Source: Terrimonas sp.
GTDB taxonomy: Bacteria > Bacteroidota > Bacteroidia > Chitinophagales > Chitinophagaceae
Direction: 5' to 3'
DNA length: 43,717 bases
Assembly: GCF_003075435.1 (NCBI RefSeq)
Contig: NZ_QCZJ01000038.1
Location: forward strand, 1-43,717
A program made the translations under genes and the position numbers. Below are positions 18,500 through 27,200 of the stretch, piece by piece. The notes beneath the pieces were generated by a model. That model did not search any database and was not told the DNA's origin. It saw only the letters and a list, made by a program, of their open reading frames with translations. Position 1 is the stretch's first letter; each line of letters begins with the position of its first letter.

Positions 18500-19429
18500 T
18501 TAACGCGAAACCAATGATATATCAAAGCTTACCAGGTCAATAAATTCCTGCAGTCTTTCATCTATTTCCTGCCTTGTAAGTTCTCTTAAACGAGTGGTCC
18601 CAAATTTTTCAACGCAGAATGAAGCGATGGCTGAACCAACAATAATAGCGGTTTTCATTCCTTCAAAAGAAAAATCTTTTGTACTGTCGAGATAACCTAC
18701 AAAACCTCCTGCAAACGTATCACCTGCTCCGGTTGGGTCAAAAACTTCTTCAAGCGGGAGTGCCGGTGCAAAAAATACATGGTCTTTGTGAAACAATAAT
18801 GCACCATGTTCTCCTTTTTTAATAATAAGATATTTAGGACCCATTTTTAATATTTCCTTGGCTGCTCCTACCAATGAGTATTGCCCGCTGAGTTGTCTTG
18901 CTTCACTATCATTTACCAGCAATACGTCAACTTTGGCAATTACCTTTTCAAGATCTTCCATGGCTGTTTCCATCCAAAAGTTCATAGTATCGAGCACTAC
19001 AAGTTTTGGGCGTTTTTTCAACTGTTCAATTACGCCAAGCTGCACGGTGGGAGAAAGGTTGCCGAGCATCAGTATATCCGCATCCTGGAAATTATCCGGA
19101 ACTACCGGTTCAAACTCACCCAAAACATTTAATTGTGTTTCCAGGGTATCTCGGGTATTCATGTCCATATGATAGCGTCCTTTCCAGAAAAAAGATTTCT
19201 TATCTTTTTTTATCTGCACGCCATCCAGTTGCACACCTCTTGCCTTTAATGTATCTAATTCTTCCTGAGGAAAATCACCGCCAACTACTGATATCTGCTG
19301 TATAGGTTTTGTAAAGTTTGAAGCGCTCCAGGCAATATAGGTTGCCGCGCCACCTACAATTTTATCGCTTTTTCCAAAAGGAGTTTCAATTGCATCGAAA
19401 GCCATTGAGCCAACTACAATAACGGACAT
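18500..19429 (-). CDS. PfkB-family sugar or nucleoside kinase
   Basis: The product is 309 residues from the ATG at 19429, where MSVIVVGSMAFDAIETP begins the ribokinase fold; an in-frame upstream extension of 15 residues looks spurious. The C-terminal signature DPTGAGDTFAGGF contains the anion hole and catalytic aspartate. An N-terminal GG pair (KIVGGAATYIAWS) binds the substrate. Ribokinase-family enzymes phosphorylate sugars or adenosine using ATP; the substrate cannot be read here. It heads a leftward group with carbonic anhydrase and gcvT genes. Confidence 0.88.
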   Translation of the reverse strand: MSVIVVGSMAFDAIETPFGKSDKIVGGAATYIAWSASNFTKPIQQISVVGGDFPQEELDTLKARGVQLDGVQIKKDKKSFFWKGRYHMDMNTRDTLETQLNVLGEFEPVVPDNFQDADILMLGNLSPTVQLGVIEQLKKRPKLVVLDTMNFWMETAMEDLEKVIAKVDVLLVNDSEARQLSGQYSLVGAAKEILKMGPKYLIIKKGEHGALLFHKDHVFFAPALPLEEVFDPTGAGDTFAGGFVGYLDSTKDFSFEGMKTAIIVGSAIASFCVEKFGTTRLRELTRQEIDERLQEFIDLVSFDISLVSR

Positions 19430-19520
19430 GTGTGATTTTATTTGGGGTTTATATAATTTTAAAAAACGGTGCAAAGCTAATGTAAATATGTTAAGAGGCT
19501 CAGCCTATTTGCGGCACAAG

Positions 19521-19547
19521 GAACAAATGGTATTTGTTCTATTTTTG
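19521..19547 (+). promoter_or_regulatory. Promoter with perfect palindrome, leaderless start
   Basis: GAACAAAT (19521-19528) and ATTTGTTC (19532-19539) form a perfect 8-base inverted repeat around 3 bases. It is immediately followed by TATTTTTG (19540-19547), an exact TAnnTTTG -7 element. The ATG is only 4 bases further on, so the transcript would start at or next to the start codon. No TTTG stands at the usual 19-base distance; one at 19508 is 28 bases away. Confidence 0.55.
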
Positions 19548-19551
19548 TGAG

Positions 19552-19836
19552 ATGGAATTTGAAACCTTTATCAATACGCTTTCTGATGATAATCCGCCTG
19601 TTTCAGTATCAGCATATGTACAGGCATTATGGTACGAAGGCAAAGGCAATTGGGAAAAGGCTCATGATATTGTTCAGGACATTCATGACAGAACAGGCTC
19701 ATGGGTTCATGCCTACCTGCACCGAAAGGAAGGTGATAACGGTAATGCAAGATATTGGTATAGCATGGCTGGAAAATCTTTTCCCTCTGTATCATTACAG
19801 CAGGAATGGGAAGCGATAGTGAAAGCGTTGCTGTAA
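19552..19836 (+). CDS. Small soluble protein of unknown function, TPR-like
   Basis: The product is 94 residues from the ATG at 19552; an upstream non-ATG extension would run through the promoter. It is acidic and tryptophan-rich (ALWYEGKGNWEKAHDIVQ, WVHAYLHRKEGDNGNARYWYSMAGK). Two helix pairs resemble a short tetratricopeptide-like unit, which suggests binding to another protein. I have seen this type of short protein as a conserved hypothetical in Bacteroidota but know no function. It has its own promoter and palindrome and no operon partner. Confidence 0.75.
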   Translation: MEFETFINTLSDDNPPVSVSAYVQALWYEGKGNWEKAHDIVQDIHDRTGSWVHAYLHRKEGDNGNARYWYSMAGKSFPSVSLQQEWEAIVKALL

Positions 19837-19967
19837 ATGAGAAAAGCCTGGACAAAATAAAACCTGCAGTCAATCTTTTATCATATGGTAATATTTCAGG
19901 CGGAATTCATAAAAATATCCGTTCATGAAAAAGTTAGAGGGTATGGTGCATATAGCGTGAGGCTGAG

Positions 19968-20336
19968 TCATTTATTCCCCATAGAAGTGTATTTATGAGC
20001 AAGTTCAACCACGCTTTTTATGTCAAAAGGTTTTGGTAACACGTCATCCGCGCCGCAATTTTTTGCAATTTCTTTTAACTCTGAATGTGCTGACACCAAT
20101 ACAACCGGCACTGAAGCGTTTCCGTTAATGTTTTTGAATTCCCTGCATATTTCACTCCCATCACTTCCGGACATCCCGATATCTAAAAAAACCATGTCGG
20201 GCAAATAGCCCAGTTTGCTTAAAGACTTCCCATCAGGAGAGGTAATTACTTCATATCCTTTGCTTTCGAGAATCATATTCATAAGCTCAAGAATATTATC
20301 GTCATCATCAGCAATGTAAATTTTTTTACTTGTCAT
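19968..20336 (-). CDS. Stand-alone response regulator receiver
   Basis: The 122-residue product is a receiver domain only. The acidic pocket is D10-D13, the phosphoacceptor is D52 in VFLDIGMSG, the switch residue is S82 and the conserved lysine is K102 in LPKPF. There is no output domain, so it acts through protein contacts, as CheY or Spo0F types do. No histidine kinase gene lies in the window. An extra aspartate makes a DDDD run where two or three acids are usual. Confidence 0.9.
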   Translation of the reverse strand: MTSKKIYIADDDDNILELMNMILESKGYEVITSPDGKSLSKLGYLPDMVFLDIGMSGSDGSEICREFKNINGNASVPVVLVSAHSELKEIAKNCGADDVLPKPFDIKSVVELAHKYTSMGNK

Positions 20337-20500
20337 TATTCATTTCAATGTTTAGGGCGCCCACCCAGTACGAACTTTTCAGGGGTATTATTGTTTAAGG
20401 GTACTTTTTTCTTCCACAAGGTAAGTGCCAATTTTAATATAATTTTTTAGCATGGTGCAGATATTATAAAATATAAATGAGAATTTAGAGCTATCCATAG

Positions 20501-20508
20501 TACTTTTG
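20501..20508 (+). promoter_or_regulatory. -7 element of the GH3-family gene
   Basis: TACTTTTG fits TAnnTTTG exactly and lies 33 bases before the ATG. No TTTG stands at the usual distance upstream, so the promoter is a half-match. The leader would be about 25 bases. Confidence 0.4.
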
Positions 20509-20540
20509 TCTATAAACATTAAACCCACTATCTCAAATCA

Positions 20541-22067
20541 ATGGGGATTATTGATATACGCATTCCACCAACAATTGCCAAAACTTTAAAATTATCAATT
20601 GGCACTCCCCAACGGCAGCAAAATCGTGTATTAAAGAGGTTGTTAAAGAAAGCCAGGTATACCGAATTTGGTCAGGCATATCATTTTGACCAGATATTGT
20701 TGCATAAGCGCCCGGCAAAGCTATTTCAGCAGTATGTGCCCATTTTTGACTATGATAAAATTTATGATCAGTGGTGGCATCGTACGCTTGAAGGCATTCC
20801 TGATGTTTGCTGGCCGGATAAAATAAAATATTTCGCCTTAAGCAGCGGCACTTCAGGTGCAGCAAGCAAGTATATTCCTATTACCAATGATCTTATGAAG
20901 GGCAACCGCATTGTAATGATCAAGCAGTTGCTATCCTTGCGTAATTATGAAAATATACCTGTAAAATCTATCAGCAAAGGCTGGCTTATGCTTGGGGGCA
21001 GCACTGATTTGCAGAAGGGTCCGGGTTATTATTCCGGGGATCTTAGTGGTATAACCGCTAAAAAAGTGCCTTTCTGGTTCACCCCATTTTACAAACCGGG
21101 TAAAAAAATAGCCCGAACCAAAGATTGGCATACAAAGCTTGACGAAGTAGTGGAAGAAGCGCCTAACTGGGATATTGGCTTTGTAGTGGGCGTACCTGCA
21201 TGGATACAAATGTGCATGGAAATGGTGATTGAAAGGTATAATCTTAAGAACATTCATGAAATGTGGCCCAATCTCGCATTTTATGTACATGGTGGCGTTG
21301 CCTTTGAGCCTTATAAAAAAGGGTTTGAAAAATTGCTTGCCAAGCCCATTACCTATATAGAAACATATCTTGCATCAGAGGGATTTATTGCCTACCAGGA
21401 CCGCCAGGGCGTGAGGGGCATGCGCCTTTCTACCAGCGAGCATATATTCCTGGAATTCATTCCTTTTAACAGCGATAATTTTGACCAGTCAGGAAATATT
21501 ATCAATAACCCCGGCGCATTGCTGATTCATGAGGTGGAGGAAGGCAAAGATTACGCAATATTGATCAGCACTTCTGCCGGCGCATGGCGATACCTGATTG
21601 GCGATACCATACGGTTTACCAATAAAGAAAGATGCGAAATAATAATAACAGGCCGCACCAAGCATTTTTTAAGTCTTGTTGGCGAACACCTTAGTGTAGA
21701 TAATATGAACAGGGCTATTGAGCTGGCAAGCGGTGAAATGAATATTTCAATACCCGAGTTTACAGTAGCCGGCATTCCTCACGGATCATTCTTTGCTCAC
21801 CACTGGTATGTGGCTTGTGATGATACGGTAAATGCTGAACAGCTGCGTGTTGCTATTGACAATCATCTTAAAATATTGAATGATGATTATGCGGTAGAAC
21901 GGAAGAGTGCACTGAAGGAGGTTATGCTTACCGTATTACCGGAAAAAAGTTTTATGGAATTTATGGAATTGAAAGGAAAGCTTGGCGGCCAACATAAATT
22001 TCCGCGTGTAATGAAAGGAAAAATGCTGGAAGACTGGCAGGGATTTATTGCTTCGGTTACTTCATGA
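20541..22067 (+). CDS. GH3-family acyl-adenylate-forming enzyme
   Basis: The 508-residue product matches the GH3 auxin-responsive family found in plants and Bacteroidota. The ATP-binding loop SSGTSGAASKYIPIT is near 107-121, followed by YGxH-like and HGG motifs (FYVHGGVAFEPYKKG near 250-264). The second loop YLIGDTIRF near 352-360 and C-terminal K-rich region are also present. Plant GH3 enzymes join amino acids to jasmonate or auxin through an adenylate; the bacterial acyl acceptor and substrate are unknown. It stands alone with a TAnnTTTG element upstream. The lysine and glycine of the loops are intact, so it is probably active. Confidence 0.9.
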   Translation: MGIIDIRIPPTIAKTLKLSIGTPQRQQNRVLKRLLKKARYTEFGQAYHFDQILLHKRPAKLFQQYVPIFDYDKIYDQWWHRTLEGIPDVCWPDKIKYFALSSGTSGAASKYIPITNDLMKGNRIVMIKQLLSLRNYENIPVKSISKGWLMLGGSTDLQKGPGYYSGDLSGITAKKVPFWFTPFYKPGKKIARTKDWHTKLDEVVEEAPNWDIGFVVGVPAWIQMCMEMVIERYNLKNIHEMWPNLAFYVHGGVAFEPYKKGFEKLLAKPITYIETYLASEGFIAYQDRQGVRGMRLSTSEHIFLEFIPFNSDNFDQSGNIINNPGALLIHEVEEGKDYAILISTSAGAWRYLIGDTIRFTNKERCEIIITGRTKHFLSLVGEHLSVDNMNRAIELASGEMNISIPEFTVAGIPHGSFFAHHWYVACDDTVNAEQLRVAIDNHLKILNDDYAVERKSALKEVMLTVLPEKSFMEFMELKGKLGGQHKFPRVMKGKMLEDWQGFIASVTS

Positions 22068-22164
22068 ATATATTAATATCCGCTTAACGATTTTTACCAA
22101 TCAGTTAGCTACAGTTTACTACATTTACAAAATGCAATAAGTGAAACACCTTAAATGTAGCACC

Positions 22165-22806
22165 ATGATTGAGGCCCTTTTAAAAGGATTGGCATTAGGT
22201 TTTATATTAGCACTTTCAGTAGGTCCGGTTATATTTACTATAATCAAACAAAGTATTTATAACGGCCACGAAGGCGGATTTAGCTTTGTGGCAGGTGTTT
22301 GGATAAGTGATATAGTACTTGTTGTATTAAGCAACGCTTTTACAGAACTGGTGAAGGAGTTGCTTGAATACAAAAAAGCGATTGGCTATGCAGGGAGCGG
22401 ATTTCTGCTGGCTATGGGAATATACTACCTGATTTTTAAGAAAACCAGGATAAGTGCCAACGGTGAAAATATCGTGGTTAAGCTTGGTGCAAAAGACCAT
22501 ACACAGATTTGTATATCCGGGTTTCTTATCAATACCTTAAATCCCAGTGTAATCATTTTTTGGCTGGTAAATGCAACCGCTTTTGCAGTAAGCCATACAC
22601 TTCAGCAACGCATTATAATTTTTACAACCTGCATACTATTTAATATGCTTGCAGATACAGCAAAAGTATTATTAGCAGGCAGTTTAAGAAAACGGCTCAC
22701 GCCTCACAATATTTCTCTCATTACCCGTATTTCAGGCGCTATATTGATTGTATTTGCTTTCGCCCTTATCTATGGAATCATCTTTTTGAGTGATAAGGTG
22801 AACTGA
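22165..22806 (+). CDS. LysE/RhtB-type amino acid exporter
   Basis: The product is 213 residues from the ATG at 22165; an in-frame GTG at 22141 would add eight polar residues. It opens with LALGFILALSVGPVIFTIIKQSIYNGHEGG, the hallmark of the LysE family (GxxxGP and a polar turn). About six membrane helices span 5-25, 42-62, 68-86, 115-138, 146-168 and 186-208. Relatives export amino acids or homoserine lactones; the substrate is not predictable. It stands between GH3 and a small exported protein, with no clear operon link. Confidence 0.85.
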   Translation: MIEALLKGLALGFILALSVGPVIFTIIKQSIYNGHEGGFSFVAGVWISDIVLVVLSNAFTELVKELLEYKKAIGYAGSGFLLAMGIYYLIFKKTRISANGENIVVKLGAKDHTQICISGFLINTLNPSVIIFWLVNATAFAVSHTLQQRIIIFTTCILFNMLADTAKVLLAGSLRKRLTPHNISLITRISGAILIVFAFALIYGIIFLSDKVN

Positions 22807-22895
22807 TTAGCAATACATTCTTTTAACATCATTGCAACAAACTTGCTTCCATTCCCGCCATACATTAGCTCCTTATTTGTGCTGAATATTTGCGC

Positions 22896-23450
22896 ATGCA
22901 TACAATTATACGCCTGGCTTTAATTGCTTTATTATTTATACCGGTAACTATTGCCGCACAACAAAGCGATTTTATATCGCTGAAGAAAAAAGACCGTACC
23001 ATCAAAAGCTATTTTAAAGGATCTTCTTTTGAATTCATTCATCGCAATGGCACAGGCATCAGTGGTTATATAGACAGAATATATAAAGACACGCTGTACA
23101 TGTATGCTTATGATATCAGGATGACACCTACTCCCTGGGGCACCCGCTTTGCAGACACAATAGGAAGAATTAATCTAAAGTTTGGACTGCATGAGATAGC
23201 GGCTATTCCCAAATCCCGCAAGGGCTTTGAGTTTGTGAGAAACGGAACGCTGTTTATGATTGGAGGAGTAGGCTACGCATTTCTGCACACGTTTAACGGG
23301 CTGATACAAAAAGCAAAAATTCATCCTTCAACATTGGCTATTTCCGGTGGCGTGGCATTGGCAGGCTTTACCATGCGCAAACTTCGAAAATACTACTACC
23401 CGATAGGAGAAAAATATACTATCTCTTATGTACAATTAAATGCGGAATAA
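22896..23450 (+). CDS. Exported protein of unknown function
   Basis: The product is 184 residues from the ATG at 22896. It has a signal peptide (about 1-21, cleavage near IAAQQ). A basic region with the pattern KKKDRTIKSYFKGS is followed by YIDRIYKDTLYMYAYDIR, then glycine-rich hydrophobic stretches (about 122-140 and 146-164) that may be membrane helices. I do not recognise the family. It is 53 bases upstream of mtgA, possibly in the same transcript, so a cell-envelope role is conceivable but inferred only from position. Confidence 0.7.
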   Translation: MHTIIRLALIALLFIPVTIAAQQSDFISLKKKDRTIKSYFKGSSFEFIHRNGTGISGYIDRIYKDTLYMYAYDIRMTPTPWGTRFADTIGRINLKFGLHEIAAIPKSRKGFEFVRNGTLFMIGGVGYAFLHTFNGLIQKAKIHPSTLAISGGVALAGFTMRKLRKYYYPIGEKYTISYVQLNAE

Positions 23451-23503
23451 TAAGTTTACAGGTTGATTGTTTATTTTGCAGCCTCAAATTTTTATTACGA
23501 ATA

Positions 23504-24223
23504 GTGAAGCATTTCTTTTCCAGGGTTTGGCAGTTTTTGAAAAGGTTGTTCCTTATACTTCTTATTGCACAGTTTGTTTATATCATTGTTTTAAAATGGG
23601 TTAATCCTCCTGTTACTATTACGCAGATTGGAAGCCTGCTCAGCGGCAATGGTTTAAAAAGAGATTATGTTGATGCGGAACATATAGCTTCTAATGCCGG
23701 ACTGGCGGTGATTGCATCAGAAGATCAGCTATTCCCCGACCATAATGGATTTGACTGGAAAAGTATTCAAAAGGCAATTGAAAAAAATAAGAAAAAGCAA
23801 AACAGAATAAGGGGTGCATCAACCATCAGCCAGCAGGTGGCAAAAAATGTTTTTTTATGGCAAGGCCGCGACTGGCTGCGCAAAGGGCTTGAAGTATACT
23901 TTACATTTATGATTGAGCTGATATGGGGTAAAGAGAGGATACTTGAAGTATACCTGAATGTTGCTGAAATGGGCAAAGGTATTTTTGGCATAGAAGCCGC
24001 TGCGCAAAATTATTTTAAAAAGCCGGCCGCAAAACTGAGCAGAACAGAAGCGGCAATGATCGCAGCTTGTTTGCCCAATCCTGTTCAGTTTTCCGTAAAG
24101 CCAATATCACGTTTTGTGGCGGCGCGCTATCCGTGGATATTAATTCAGATGAGCAACCTTGATGGAGATCCTGATATCATTAAAGTATTGCCGGGAAAAA
24201 AGAAAGTATCACCATCTAAGTAA
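23504..24223 (+). CDS. mtgA: Monofunctional peptidoglycan glycosyltransferase
   Basis: The 239-residue product starts at a GTG. A membrane anchor (about 13-32) precedes a family 51 glycosyltransferase domain: EDQLFPDHNGFDW with catalytic glutamate E73, then GASTISQQVAKNVFLW near 104-119 and a helix with NVAEMGKGIFGIEAAA. It polymerises lipid II into glycan strands without a transpeptidase domain. Its length matches the family. The final 15 bases overlap the end of fabH on the other strand. Confidence 0.93.
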   Translation: MKHFFSRVWQFLKRLFLILLIAQFVYIIVLKWVNPPVTITQIGSLLSGNGLKRDYVDAEHIASNAGLAVIASEDQLFPDHNGFDWKSIQKAIEKNKKKQNRIRGASTISQQVAKNVFLWQGRDWLRKGLEVYFTFMIELIWGKERILEVYLNVAEMGKGIFGIEAAAQNYFKKPAAKLSRTEAAMIAACLPNPVQFSVKPISRFVAARYPWILIQMSNLDGDPDIIKVLPGKKKVSPSK

Positions 24224-25258
24224 GGCGCTGCCCCAGGTAAACCCACTTCCAAATGCTGCCAGGCAAACCAGGTCGCCTTCTTTTATTTTTCCCTCCTGCC
24301 ATGCTTCGCATAATGCAATGGGTATAGATGCAGCTGTTGTGTTGCCGTATTTCTGAATATTATTAAATACTTTATCATCAGCAAGACCCAACTGTTGTTG
24401 TACAAATTGTGCTATCCGCAGGTTAGCCTGGTGTGGTATCAGCATATCAATATCTGATGGCTTCAGGTTATTTGCCTTAAGCGCTTCCTTTATTACTTCC
24501 GGAAATTTTACAACAGCCTTCTTAAATACCGAAGGTCCGTCCATAAACGGAAAGTTCTGTGCTTTATCAATCATGGCATGACTCATGAACATTTCACCAA
24601 GTTCGGCTTCCTCAAAGTCTGCCAAAGAATTTTCCAGCCAGTGGTTTGCATGCGTGCCGGGATTATACATTGCCAGTATTTCCGCGCTTTCCCCATCACT
24701 GTGCAAATGTGTACTTAATATACCCTGGTTTTCTTTTTGAGTTGGCTGCAGCACTACCGCTCCGGCGCCATCTCCAAAAATCACGGAAACATTTCTGCCC
24801 CTTGTACTGAAATCTAACCCGAATGAATGTTTTTCGCTGCCAATTACCAGCACATTTTTATACATGCCGGATCTCACAAACTGATCACCTACACTCAATG
24901 CATACACGAAACCACTGCATTGATTGCGTACATCCAGCGCTCCTATCTCTTTCATCTTCATAGCACGCTGCACCAATACGCCGCAGCCGGGAAAATAATA
25001 ATCAGGGCTCAATGTGGCAAATACTATGAAGTCAATATCCTGCGCTGTAATTCCTGCACGTTCAATAGCGATTTTTGCAGCTTCAATACCCATCGTTGTG
25101 GTAGTTTCGCCTGTTCGCTTTGCGTAACGCCTTTCCTGTATACCGGTTCTCTCCTGTATCCATGCATCATTGGTGTCCATATACTTTTCCAGGTGTTGAT
25201 TGGTAACAACATTTTCGGGTACATACATTCCAATACCGGCTATTGTAGAGCGTATCAT
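24209..25258 (-). CDS. fabH: Beta-ketoacyl-ACP synthase III
   Basis: The 349-residue product shows the catalytic triad C114 (RNQCSGF), H276 (PHQANLRI) and N306 (GNTTAASIP). It condenses acetyl-CoA or a branched starter with malonyl-ACP to begin fatty acid synthesis. It is about 30 residues longer than E. coli FabH because of an insert at roughly 185-225. That form is common in Bacteroidota, which often carry more than one FabH, so it may use another starter or a non-fatty-acid role. It is the third gene of a leftward operon behind two DUF2911 genes, 24 bases from the nearer. Confidence 0.9.
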   Translation of the reverse strand: MIRSTIAGIGMYVPENVVTNQHLEKYMDTNDAWIQERTGIQERRYAKRTGETTTTMGIEAAKIAIERAGITAQDIDFIVFATLSPDYYFPGCGVLVQRAMKMKEIGALDVRNQCSGFVYALSVGDQFVRSGMYKNVLVIGSEKHSFGLDFSTRGRNVSVIFGDGAGAVVLQPTQKENQGILSTHLHSDGESAEILAMYNPGTHANHWLENSLADFEEAELGEMFMSHAMIDKAQNFPFMDGPSVFKKAVVKFPEVIKEALKANNLKPSDIDMLIPHQANLRIAQFVQQQLGLADDKVFNNIQKYGNTTAASIPIALCEAWQEGKIKEGDLVCLAAFGSGFTWGSALLRW

Positions 25259-25282
25259 GGCAATCGTTTATGAATTTGAGAT

Positions 25283-25948
25283 TTAAGGTCTTGGATTCCG
25301 GATTTCAACGGGAAGCACAATTTTTGTATCATCCCAGCCAATCCACAAATCAGCTCCTGCACCAGATTGTGTCGCATCTATCGTAAACTCTTCGATCGGC
25401 TTTTCAGTCTTTATGGTTGGTACGGTAAATTTAAATATATCTTTATTTGTATCTATTTTTAAGCCCCAGCTGTATAGATCCTTGTTGATAACAATAGTCC
25501 ATTCTGCCGGCTGCGGAATACAGTACAAAATATATCTGCCGGCAGGAATTTTTGTTTGTTGAATATATACGTCTTCAAAAAATTCAATTTCAGTAGCTTC
25601 GTTTGCCCCAAGGCGCCAATGTTCACCATACTTCACTACGTTTCCAAAAATTTTCCTGCCACTGCGTTGCGGTCTGCTGTAAAAAATTCTGAAAACCGGA
25701 GGTGTTTTTATACTATCCAGCATCTTGAGCTTGGGATATTCAGGAGGGAAATAAATAACATCCATCGGCGATTTATCTAATGATGATACTGCAGCAATTG
25801 GCTCGTACCTGATGGGAGGCGGAGTTTTTGCTGTCGTGTCAGCCAATTGCACGGCTTTGTTATCAGAATGGCAGCTATTTAAAAAAATACAACAGGCTAT
25901 CGCAAAGCTGATACATGCTTTAATTTGTGGATACATCATGCGGTGCAT
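25283..25948 (-). CDS. DUF2911 lipoprotein
   Basis: The 221-residue product has a lipobox LNSC with the modified cysteine at 26, so it is an exported lipoprotein; the true start may be one of the methionines at 1, 4 or 5. The DUF2911 domain covers about 70-218, with RIFYSRPQRSGRKIFG, EHWRLGANEATEIEFF and WTIVINKDLYSWG. Its function is unknown across Bacteroidota. It lies 7 bases after a paralogue with the same motif order, clearly a tandem duplication, and 24 bases before fabH. Confidence 0.85.
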   Translation of the reverse strand: MHRMMYPQIKACISFAIACCIFLNSCHSDNKAVQLADTTAKTPPPIRYEPIAAVSSLDKSPMDVIYFPPEYPKLKMLDSIKTPPVFRIFYSRPQRSGRKIFGNVVKYGEHWRLGANEATEIEFFEDVYIQQTKIPAGRYILYCIPQPAEWTIVINKDLYSWGLKIDTNKDIFKFTVPTIKTEKPIEEFTIDATQSGAGADLWIGWDDTKIVLPVEIRNPRP

Positions 25949-25955
25949 CTTGTTT

Positions 25956-26525
25956 TTAGAAACTTATGGGTAAAGCAACTTTTACATCTTCCCATGCAAT
26001 CAGCAGGTTGGTGCCTGTGTTTGTTTTTTCAAACATCATGGAAAATACTTCAACAGGCTGTGTTATTTTTTGAACATTGATATCTGTACGTAAAATATCG
26101 TTTTTTTGATTATATGCAAAAGATCCCCACACATCATTGTCCTTATTAAGAATAATTGTCCATTTTTCCTGTGTTGGTATAGCGTATAATGTATACCGTC
26201 CCTTCTTTATTTTAGTATTGCCGATTTTCACATCTTTAAAAAAATCTATTTCCGTGGCTTCATTAGCTCCAAGTCTCCATACGGTACCATATTCTACCAG
26301 TTCGCCAAATACTTTTCTGTTTTTCTTGGTAGGGCGGCTGTATATCACTTTCACCACTGGTGTTTCAGGCGCCTGTTTTCTTATTTTAAGAATAGGATAA
26401 TCTACAGGAAAATATGCCATATCCATCGGAGAGTTATCTGTAGCGGGCCAGGTATCCTGCGCAGATACAGATAATACGCAACCGGAAAGTAAAAGGATGG
26501 CTAAAATGCTTTTTATTTTTTTCAT
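25956..26525 (-). CDS. DUF2911 exported protein
   Basis: The product is 189 residues from the ATG at 26525. A signal sequence ends near SVSAQD; the LLSGC in it could alternatively be a lipobox. The DUF2911 domain shares with the next gene VIYSRPTKKNRKVFG, TVWRLGANEATEIDFF and WTIILNKDNDVWG. Its function is unknown. It is the first gene of the DUF2911-DUF2911-fabH operon, with a -7 element only 7 bases before the ATG. Confidence 0.85.
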   Translation of the reverse strand: MKKIKSILAILLLSGCVLSVSAQDTWPATDNSPMDMAYFPVDYPILKIRKQAPETPVVKVIYSRPTKKNRKVFGELVEYGTVWRLGANEATEIDFFKDVKIGNTKIKKGRYTLYAIPTQEKWTIILNKDNDVWGSFAYNQKNDILRTDINVQKITQPVEVFSMMFEKTNTGTNLLIAWEDVKVALPISF

Positions 26526-26531
26526 AAACAA

Positions 26532-26562
26532 CAAATGTACATATTTAGAAGATTGCGGAAAA
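26532..26562 (-). promoter_or_regulatory. Promoter of the DUF2911-fabH operon
   Basis: Read leftward, TACATTTG (26532-26539) fits TAnnTTTG and stands 19 bases from TTTT (26559-26562), near the TTTG -33 element. The ATG is 6 bases further on, so the transcript should be leaderless or nearly so. The -7 sequence is identical to that of the PDZ gene. Confidence 0.55.
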
Positions 26563-26607
26563 GCAGAAAGGATTGCAACGATTATTTCCTGTATCTATTG
26601 TTGTATA

Positions 26608-27198
26608 TTATAGCAAAGAAAGGTTAAACCTGTTCCTGGCAAATAAAATTATATCAGGCATGAATTCAGCATAGGATTGCTGCAGGGCTGTATAATTGTT
26701 TTCGAATATTTCAAAGGCCGCATTACTATCATGCATAAACTTCGCCCTGTGTACTAATCCGCCAAAACTGTTTTTAATACCCCAGCGATACCGGTAATTA
26801 AACAACCAGTTATGCTGTTTCATATATGGCAACATAGCTTTAAAAGTTAGCGGCAGGTCATTATTATACTTATCCAGTGTTTTGTATGTTGCCTGAGAAA
26901 AATCCATCAGCGCTTTTTCGGGAAAGATAATATTGTCATTCGCGAGAAAATGATCATATACGATATCAATAAATGCTCCTGAATATAACCGGTATGCCGG
27001 TCTGAAAAATTCTTTTGCCTTTGCTGTTGCAGGATGAGCGTCTGTAAAACTATCTATTTCCCTGTGCAGCATTATGCCTTTATGAATACCGGCAGGATAG
27101 GAGTCCTTTTGTTTTCCCTTCACAAAATCGCTGATCATATTGCCCACCAATACATCGGCATCGTTAAAAGATAAATATGCGTGAGCAAGATAGTTCAT
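26608..27198 (-). CDS. ACP phosphodiesterase-like protein (AcpH/DUF479)
   Basis: The 196-residue product begins MNYLAHAYLSFND and contains GNMISDFVKGKQ, HREIDSFTDAHP and YDHFLANDN. These are the histidine and aspartate clusters of the HD-like AcpH family. The enzyme removes the phosphopantetheine arm from acyl carrier protein. Length matches E. coli AcpH (193). It starts 2 bases past the stop of a metalloprotease gene, so the two are co-transcribed; the functional link is not obvious. Confidence 0.85.
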   Translation of the reverse strand: MNYLAHAYLSFNDADVLVGNMISDFVKGKQKDSYPAGIHKGIMLHREIDSFTDAHPATAKAKEFFRPAYRLYSGAFIDIVYDHFLANDNIIFPEKALMDFSQATYKTLDKYNNDLPLTFKAMLPYMKQHNWLFNYRYRWGIKNSFGGLVHRAKFMHDSNAAFEIFENNYTALQQSYAEFMPDIILFARNRFNLSLL

Positions 27199-27200
27199 GC

